Shown one piece after another: positions 57,814 through 64,000 of a DNA stretch of 64,000 bases. The number at the start of each line of letters is the position of its first letter. The stretch's first letter is position 1. The notes beneath the pieces were generated by a model that was given only the letters and a program-made list of their open reading frames with translations, was not told where the DNA came from and made no database searches. The position numbers and the translations under genes were made by a program. Source of the stretch: Fuerstiella marisgermanici (GTDB taxonomy: Bacteria; Planctomycetota; Planctomycetia; Planctomycetales; Planctomycetaceae); assembly GCF_001983935.1 (NCBI RefSeq), contig NZ_CP017641.1:8668001-8732000 (forward strand). Reading direction: 5' to 3'.

Positions 57814-60297
57814 ATGTCCGCAGGCAAATGGCAAATTCGAGGCGAATCCGAATTCGTCCTGCCTCGCGTGGCTTGGACCGCCGTCTGTTTTGCACTCGGA
57901 ATTCTGCTGGGCTCCGTTGTTCCTCATCAGCCTTTTCTTCTACTGTTCGTCACCATCGTCTGGATCAGTGCGGCGTGGGTTTTGCACCGACGTCGAGCAG
58001 ACGTGGCCGCCAACATCTGCCTGTTGCTGGCCGTTGTTTTGCTCGGAGCCAATCGCTGGCAACTGTCTCAGCATTCGACAACGAAAACGATCCGTAACTT
58101 CGTCGACGACCAACCGGTGCTGGCGACCGTGTACGGCGAGGTGGCTTCGCTGCCGTCTGCCCACGTGAAGCCGTCCACCGCGCATTCGGCCAGACTGTAC
58201 GGCTCTCCTCAGCAAACACGATTTCAACTGCAATGTCGGCACATTGTCGTCGGTGGCCAACCGCATGCTGTCGGCGGCCGATGTCAGGTTTATCTGGATG
58301 GTGATGGCAGCAGCGTGGTGTCGTGGGGTGATCAGGTTTCGCTAACGGGAAAGATTGACTGGCCGAGTTCGCCGGGCAATCCGGGAGAGCTCGATTTCGC
58401 TCGCCTGCTGGAACGAAGACAGATTTCCGGGCTGATGTATGTCCGCCATCCGGACGCTATTGAAATGAAGCGGCCGGTTGGGCGTCTGAATCCGGTTTCG
58501 TGGTTGAACAGCCTGCGCCGGGAGGCTCAGGCAGTCCTTGTGCGAAACGTTGATCGCGAAGTGCGGCCCATAGCGATGGCCCTGCTGCTGGGCGAAAGGA
58601 ATCAGCTTCCGGGTGACGTAGAAGACGCATTCATCGCCAGTGGCACAATGCATCTGCTGGCAATTTCCGGGCTACACGTTGGGATTTTGTGCTTGTTTCT
58701 GCTGCGGTTGCAGAACTGGTTGCTGGTGCCTCGGCGTCGAGCGTTGCTGCTGACTTTGCTGATCGCGGTTACATACGCTTTCGTCACCGATCTGCGACCA
58801 TCGGTAGTGCGAGCGACTCTGTTTTTCGCGGTGTTCGTGGCGGCTCAATTGTTGCAGCGCCGTCAGGGGATGGCGGGACTGATTGCCGTTACAGCTTTGA
58901 TAATGCTGCTGTGGCAGCCGCATCTGGTTTTTGAAACGGGCGCATGGTTGTCCTTCCTGTCTGTCGCCGCGCTGGGATGGGTAGACGCGCGAGCATCGTC
59001 CAACGTCGAGAACAGCGACGTTCCGTTTGATGCGTTAACCGTGTGGGACCGGCTACGAGAAATGGCCGGGCGGTTTCGGAAGTGGTTGACGCATCGCTAC
59101 CTGCAGATGTTAACCATTCTTGCCCTGACGACGCCGATTGTGGCGACCACGTTTCATGTGATTTCGCCGGTGGGAATGATCGTAAACGTCCTTCTGATTC
59201 CGGCGACGGCTTTGGTGCTGTGTGTGGGATTTGTCACGATGTTCGTCGGCCTGCTGTTTCCCATGGCAGCCTCCACGTTTGGCGTCGCGTTTTCGTTTTT
59301 GTTGCGAGCGTTGATGAGCGTCGTTGATCTGTCATCAGAAATTTACATCGGCCATCTGTACGTGGCCAATGCTCCGCTGTGGTTCGTTCCGGCCTACTAC
59401 CTGCTGCTGTTGGCTGCGATTGGGACTCACCGCCTGCCGCAACGCATGCTGGCGATTTCTGCAGTTTTCGTAATCGTAATTGCAGCCGTTTCAGCGACCC
59501 ATTCTTCCGATCGGCCTGAAGGGCTTCGATGTACGGTTTTGGACGTTGGTCATGGCAGCGCGGCCGTTCTGGAATTTAGTAGCGGACAGGCGATCTTGAT
59601 TGACGCCGGAGCCATGAATCGCGGTGAACGAGCGGCCGAGCAGATCTGTTCCTTCCTGTGGCATCACGGCATTGAGCGTCTGAACGCCATTGTCGTTTCG
59701 CATGCGGATATGGATCACTACAACGCAGTGCCTGCGATTCCGAGTCGGATTCCGGTCGCGGAATTGATTACTTCGCGCCAGGTAGCGCAATCGGATTCGT
59801 GGTCTGTGCAGGCGTTTCTGGATGCCGTCGATAGAAATAGAATTCCGATTCGCATGGCAGCGAGCGGACTGACGTTGAATCATGCCGGTGCTCAGATCCG
59901 ACTGCTTCAGGCGGACGAATCTCAATTGCCAAAGGACGCGGATGACAATGCGGGCAGCCTTGTCGTTGTGGTCGAATTCGCAGGACGTCGCATTATTCTG
60001 CCAGGCGATCTGGAATTTGAGGGGGCTCACGAATTGCTACGCGGCCTCGCTCCCACAGATGTGTTGGTTAGTCCTCATCACGGCGCCACCTCTGCAAACA
60101 GTGAGCAACTGGCGGAGGTCGTGAAGCCTCACTTTGTGATCGTGAGTGCGCGTGATGCGACCAGCCTGGAACATCTTTCGACCGTGTACGTCGCAGCGCA
60201 ACGTATCTATCACACCAGCGAAAGCGGCGCGACGAGTGTTGAGATCAGCGGCGACGGCAAACTGACTGTCCAGGAACATCGCCCTTCCGCACACTGA
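57814..60297 (+). CDS. comEC: ComEC/Rec2-family DNA uptake channel
   Basis: An 827-aa integral membrane protein that carries single-stranded DNA into the cytoplasm during transformation. It has an N-terminal DUF4131 part, a Competence domain at about 240-520 (MHLLAISGLHVGIL), and a C-terminal metallo-beta-lactamase-like domain starting at about residue 570 with VLDVGHGSAA and SHADMDHYN. About eight to ten membrane helices are seen. The MBL domain has the usual His/Asp metal ligands and may act as a nuclease. No other com genes are adjacent. It is downstream of the helicase on the same strand. Confidence 0.93.
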   Translation: MSAGKWQIRGESEFVLPRVAWTAVCFALGILLGSVVPHQPFLLLFVTIVWISAAWVLHRRRADVAANICLLLAVVLLGANRWQLSQHSTTKTIRNFVDDQPVLATVYGEVASLPSAHVKPSTAHSARLYGSPQQTRFQLQCRHIVVGGQPHAVGGRCQVYLDGDGSSVVSWGDQVSLTGKIDWPSSPGNPGELDFARLLERRQISGLMYVRHPDAIEMKRPVGRLNPVSWLNSLRREAQAVLVRNVDREVRPIAMALLLGERNQLPGDVEDAFIASGTMHLLAISGLHVGILCLFLLRLQNWLLVPRRRALLLTLLIAVTYAFVTDLRPSVVRATLFFAVFVAAQLLQRRQGMAGLIAVTALIMLLWQPHLVFETGAWLSFLSVAALGWVDARASSNVENSDVPFDALTVWDRLREMAGRFRKWLTHRYLQMLTILALTTPIVATTFHVISPVGMIVNVLLIPATALVLCVGFVTMFVGLLFPMAASTFGVAFSFLLRALMSVVDLSSEIYIGHLYVANAPLWFVPAYYLLLLAAIGTHRLPQRMLAISAVFVIVIAAVSATHSSDRPEGLRCTVLDVGHGSAAVLEFSSGQAILIDAGAMNRGERAAEQICSFLWHHGIERLNAIVVSHADMDHYNAVPAIPSRIPVAELITSRQVAQSDSWSVQAFLDAVDRNRIPIRMAASGLTLNHAGAQIRLLQADESQLPKDADDNAGSLVVVVEFAGRRIILPGDLEFEGAHELLRGLAPTDVLVSPHHGATSANSEQLAEVVKPHFVIVSARDATSLEHLSTVYVAAQRIYHTSESGATSVEISGDGKLTVQEHRPSAH

Positions 60298-60470
60298 CCG
60301 GCGGACGCTTGGGAGGCGATGTACAAAACCACAGCAGTCGCAGGTTTGGATGGCGTCGATCATCTCAAATCGAGCGAACCGACTCACAATGACCTTTCGA
60401 TCCTGGACGAGTAGGGTAAACTCGACCTACGGCGAGGACCGAACTGCAAGATCACTCGATAAGGCGGGAC

Positions 60471-63392
60471 ATGACCAGCGATACCGACGACGTAGACGAC
60501 CGCGACCTCCTGGAATTGCTGACCGAATACACCAGCAAGTGGTCAGAGCTATTAGACGCAGACAAGCCTTCTGCAGCGAAGGTCACGAAGTCCGTTCTGA
60601 AATCGGTGACGGCAGAACAGAATTCGGCGATCCGCGTCGCGTTGTCAAAGATCGACGAAGAGCTCAATGTTCAGCATGCGAATGCTGCCGAACAGACTGT
60701 CATCGGCGCTGTCGCTCAACCTCGACCTACTGACAACGATAACAGTGACACAGAAGCGATCCCGGGGAAGCAGCGTCCGCCGGTTGAAGAATCCGTAGAC
60801 GTCGGCGCGACGTTGATCGGTGGCACTGAGATCCAAAGTGAAGACGATGCCACATTTCTTGGGCCGATCAACGATGCTGGCGAATCAGCTCTGCACGACA
60901 CATGGATCACGCCAGCCGCTCATGATGGCACTGAGATTCCAGCGGCCGTGGGCAACTACGACATTCACAGCGTTCTTGGACGCGGTGGTATGGGCATCGT
61001 GTATCGAGCTCGCCAGAAGGGCCTGAAACGCGACGTCGCTTTGAAGATGATACTTTCAGGTGGCCACGCCAATCCGGAACTGTTGTCTCGTTTTCGAGCA
61101 GAAGCGGAAGCCGTTGCCAAACTTCAGCACCCGAACATCGTGCAGATTTTTGACATCGGCGAACAGGACGGACTGCCATACTTCTCACTGGAATTCGTCG
61201 AAGGCCAGACTCTGGACGAGTTTCGCAAGGGCGAACCGGTCGACGAGAAAGAGGCTGCTCGGTTGATGGAAATCATCGCGCGAGCAATGCACTTTGCTCA
61301 TAACGCGGGCATCGTGCATCGAGACTTGAAGCCGGCCAATATCCTGCTGACCAAAGATGGCGACCCGAAGATTACCGACTTCGGTCTGGTCAAACGAATT
61401 GAAGCGGACGAAGATATTCAGAGTCAGACGCAGGCCGGTTCTATCATGGGAACCCCGCACTATATGGCTCCGGAACAGGCGTGGGGGCACACCGACGTGG
61501 CTCAGCCTGCCGACGTCTGGGCGATGGGGGCGATGCTTTATGCACTGCTGACCGGGCGTCCGCCGTTTGCGGGATCCAGCACGATGGATACGCTGACGAT
61601 GCTGAAAGACAAGGAACCTGTCACTCCCAAAGAACTGGTTCCCAAACTGGGCACGGACCTCGAAACGATCTGCCTGAAGTGCTTACAGAAGGACAAGCAA
61701 AAGCGGTACGGCACGGCAGAAGAACTCGCTGACGACCTCCAGCGATACCTCGGCGGTCTGCCGATTTTGGCTCGCCCAATCAGTCGTACAGAACGACTGT
61801 GGCGGTGGTGTAAACGGAATCCTGTGATCGCAACTTCACTCGCCACAGTGGCCACCGTGCTGATCGCGGCGACCGCTTTTTCGACGGCTGCGGCCAAGTC
61901 AGAAGCGATCGCTCGCAAGGATGCGGAAGAGAAACGTATCTACGCAGAAGAAAAAGAAAAAGAGGCTAACGACAACGCCTTGCTGGCCGTCGCCAACGAA
62001 AAGAAGGCTTTGCAGCAACGCACGGTGGCTCTGGGTGCATTCAATACGGCGGTCGAATGGGCCGGAACCGATCTGAAGAATGTGCCCGGTACTCAGCCCT
62101 TCAAAAAGCGACTGTTCGGCGCGGCTGTGGAAGGGCTAAATCGCCTGTCGGAAATCGCGGGCGACGACCGCCGTGATCTTGCCATCGCACGAGGCTACGC
62201 TAAGGCGGGCGACGGGTTTCTTGAGGTTGGTCAGGCCAAGGACGCGAAGTCTCAGTACGAAGTCAGCCACGAAATTATTGAGCGGCTGGCGAAGAACGAA
62301 CCAGATACGGCAGACCAGATTCACTTCCTTCGACTGGGCCGGTCGTTTCGAAACCTCGGCAGAGCAGAAATGAGTCTGTCGGGGCCGAAAGAAGCGTTGG
62401 AGTGGCACAAGAAGGCGGCGGCGGTCCGGGAGAAAGCATTGCCGCTGCATGACGATCCGCTGTTCGTAAAACGCGAAATTGCGGAGAGTCTGGCGGACCT
62501 TGGTCGTGCGTACCTGGAGCTGGGAAACGCGGCCGACGCCGAGACCGTGCTGGCTAAATGTGCCGAGTACCGGCAGCAACAGTTGAAGGTTACGCCGGAC
62601 GACACAAATGCCATCAAAGACAACGCAGGACTGCTTCGGCAGTTGGGTCACCTTCAACTGGGACTCGGGAGGGTGGATCAGGCGATTTGCAGCCACGAGT
62701 CGGCAGTGACGATGCTTGAACCCCTGACTCAGCGAGAATCCGCTTCATCAATCGATAAGATGAATCTCGCTTTGTTTCGCAGTGATCTGGCCGATGCTCA
62801 ATTGATCGGCGATCAAAACGAAAACGCGATCGGGAACTATCTTCTGGCGGCGGAAGCGATTCGCGGTGTCCTTGAGAAGAACCCGAAATATATCACGGGC
62901 AAAAAGTTCCTCGCGGGGGCGATGTACGGAATGTCAGTCGCAGAGACTCGGCTAAACAAACCGACAGCGACCGAACGTCTGAACGAATGCATCACGTTGC
63001 GACGTGAAATCTGCGAAGAAGCACCGTCGAACAAGGAATTTCAGCGAGCTTTAATGCAGGCGCTGGCACGAGCTGGCGAATCAAAAGAAGCGCTCAGCAT
63101 CGCAGAAGCTCAGCTTCAGGAGTTTCCGGACGACGGCGGGGTGCTGTACCAGGTTGCGTGCGCCTTTGCACTACTGGCGGGCGCTGATGATGCATCAGAA
63201 GAAGCCAGATCAGAAAATGGCGATCGAGCCATCGCGACATTGCAATCGGCCATCGACAACGGGCACGAGGGCCTGGCTTTAATGGCCATTGACCCCGACC
63301 TTGCCTCACTTCGCGATCGAAAGGACTTTAAGTCGTTGTTGGCCGGGGCTGATGCCGATCCTGCTGACGACGTTGATGATCCAATGCCGTAG
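60471..63392 (+). CDS. Membrane Ser/Thr protein kinase with TPR-like extracytoplasmic region
   Basis: A 973-aa receptor-type kinase. A variable N-terminal 160 residues precede the kinase domain, with GRGGMG at 170-175, VALK lysine K192, HRDLKPAN (D285) and DFG (D303). One transmembrane helix lies at about 452-471 (NPVIATSLATVATVLIAATAF). A coiled-coil-like stretch rich in Glu and Lys (480-515) follows, then TPR-like repeats to the C-terminus. All catalytic residues are in place. This layout is very common in planctomycetes; the ligand or partner sensed outside is unknown. Confidence 0.95.
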   Translation: MTSDTDDVDDRDLLELLTEYTSKWSELLDADKPSAAKVTKSVLKSVTAEQNSAIRVALSKIDEELNVQHANAAEQTVIGAVAQPRPTDNDNSDTEAIPGKQRPPVEESVDVGATLIGGTEIQSEDDATFLGPINDAGESALHDTWITPAAHDGTEIPAAVGNYDIHSVLGRGGMGIVYRARQKGLKRDVALKMILSGGHANPELLSRFRAEAEAVAKLQHPNIVQIFDIGEQDGLPYFSLEFVEGQTLDEFRKGEPVDEKEAARLMEIIARAMHFAHNAGIVHRDLKPANILLTKDGDPKITDFGLVKRIEADEDIQSQTQAGSIMGTPHYMAPEQAWGHTDVAQPADVWAMGAMLYALLTGRPPFAGSSTMDTLTMLKDKEPVTPKELVPKLGTDLETICLKCLQKDKQKRYGTAEELADDLQRYLGGLPILARPISRTERLWRWCKRNPVIATSLATVATVLIAATAFSTAAAKSEAIARKDAEEKRIYAEEKEKEANDNALLAVANEKKALQQRTVALGAFNTAVEWAGTDLKNVPGTQPFKKRLFGAAVEGLNRLSEIAGDDRRDLAIARGYAKAGDGFLEVGQAKDAKSQYEVSHEIIERLAKNEPDTADQIHFLRLGRSFRNLGRAEMSLSGPKEALEWHKKAAAVREKALPLHDDPLFVKREIAESLADLGRAYLELGNAADAETVLAKCAEYRQQQLKVTPDDTNAIKDNAGLLRQLGHLQLGLGRVDQAICSHESAVTMLEPLTQRESASSIDKMNLALFRSDLADAQLIGDQNENAIGNYLLAAEAIRGVLEKNPKYITGKKFLAGAMYGMSVAETRLNKPTATERLNECITLRREICEEAPSNKEFQRALMQALARAGESKEALSIAEAQLQEFPDDGGVLYQVACAFALLAGADDASEEARSENGDRAIATLQSAIDNGHEGLALMAIDPDLASLRDRKDFKSLLAGADADPADDVDDPMP

Positions 63393-63413
63393 CATTTGGG
63401 GATGTTGAATGGC

Positions 63414-64000
63414 TTATGCCACTGGCGTAAGCAAATCATACTTCAGCAGCCACGCCACCGTGGGGCGGATCTTTTTTTCGTGAACGCCAGCCTTCGCCAA
63501 CACGCCGCTTAATTGGTCCAGAGTTTGAGGTTCAACGGCAGCCCGCAGTACCTTCGTTAGCACTTCACCGTTTGTGCAGCGGGTCTCCGGCTCGTGCGTC
63601 ATCATGCTCAGCGACAAAATCGAACTCAATTCTGCAACGGCATCGGGCTTCGATTTGATCCTGGTTGATCCGTTCAGCCATTGAGTCGGGTAGCTGGCAA
63701 ACGACACGTCGACCGACGGGTATGCAGCAGGACGTTGACGAAAGTTCGGAACGTGCCCAGCCTGTGAAAGTGCTTTCGACGCGGCATCGAGTTGCTCGAT
63801 CTGCGACTGCCACATTGCTTCGTACTGGCGAATCACGTGGCTCCAGTCAAACATGGCGACAGCTCGCTGCCGCCCTGCTCTGCCCAATCGAGTTCGCAGT
63901 TGCGAATCTTCGCACAAGGCAGACAATGCCTGCGCCGCAGCGTCGGAACTAACGGTGACGGCCTGAGTGGATCGGGCCAGGAAATGGTCGTAATTGATTT
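63414..64000 (-). CDS. Glycosyltransferase, C-terminal end (5' part outside window)
   Basis: The frame is open to the window edge and encodes the last 195 residues of a protein. The first part has the typical family 4 glycosyltransferase C-terminus: SALCEDSQLRTRLGRAGRQRAVAMFDWSHVIRQYEAMW, followed by an unusual 120-residue tail. That tail is partly helical (SKALSQAGHVPN) and ends in a compact segment (GVLAKAGVHEKKIRPTVAWLLKYDLL) that looks like a winged-helix. The nucleotide-binding domain is not in the window. The added tail is not typical for GT4 enzymes. Confidence 0.75.
   Translation of the reverse strand, partial: INYDHFLARSTQAVTVSSDAAAQALSALCEDSQLRTRLGRAGRQRAVAMFDWSHVIRQYEAMWQSQIEQLDAASKALSQAGHVPNFRQRPAAYPSVDVSFASYPTQWLNGSTRIKSKPDAVAELSSILSLSMMTHEPETRCTNGEVLTKVLRAAVEPQTLDQLSGVLAKAGVHEKKIRPTVAWLLKYDLLTPVA

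Overview
The window looks like a chromosomal segment of a planctomycete (Planctomycetota). The evidence is lineage-typical content: a secreted Cys/Tyr-rich protein built of 16-residue YTV-type repeats, two very large secreted proteins that end in PVC-type c-heme domains, an ECF sigma factor next to a Ser/Thr kinase, a large kinase with a TPR-like tail, a Tat-exported sialidase-like protein, and many stand-alone housekeeping genes in short operons. Base composition is moderately GC-rich throughout. I cannot name a genus with confidence.

Layout. 1-2344: 3' part of a sugar ABC importer operon (ATPase and lipoprotein binding protein, minus strand). 2675-4846: SirB1-like protein and sialidase-like protein. 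4860-8513: M20 amidohydrolase and GCS2 carboxylate-amine ligase as a tight pair, and a DegT-type aminotransferase. 9044-13565: secreted TPR-like protein, small membrane protein, Bfd-type [2Fe-2S] protein, and the sigma factor/kinase pair. 13870-20428: argG, YTV-repeat surface protein, small membrane protein, clpX, and a tRNA nucleotidyltransferase; argG and clpX end in near-identical terminator stems. 20514-23371: cytochrome P450 with a free-standing M41-like peptidase, then plsY. 23400-29322 (minus): NHLRC2-like protein with ruvX; then MATE, thiS, thiG and a HAD phosphatase. 29684-31924: YpsA/MoCo-carrier-like protein coupled to ettA. 32197-33574: a 75-bp palindromic element split by an ISL3-family insertion sequence with a perfect 8-bp target duplication. 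33642-42419: NRAMP-like transporter, ActP/YjcH acetate-type symporter pair, a hypothetical gene, a GHL10-type glycosidase, an alpha/beta hydrolase and a CNT nucleoside transporter. 42426-51510: two giant PVC heme proteins flanking DUF952, PduO and a PQQ-like propeller protein. 51532-64000: GNAT-like protein, RsmC-like methyltransferase, aspS, a PcrA/UvrD helicase, comEC, a kinase-TPR protein, and the C-terminal end of a glycosyltransferase.

Most of the window is ordinary core metabolism and information processing. I see no CRISPR array, prophage, rRNA, tRNA or recognisable riboswitch. I found no convincing wholly new system. The items most worth a second look are the P450 lacking its usual I-helix acid, paired with a HEAGH peptidase; the 16-residue-repeat YTV protein; the interrupted palindromic element and the dispersed repeat behind thiS and ettA; and the NRAMP-like transporter without canonical metal-binding motifs.
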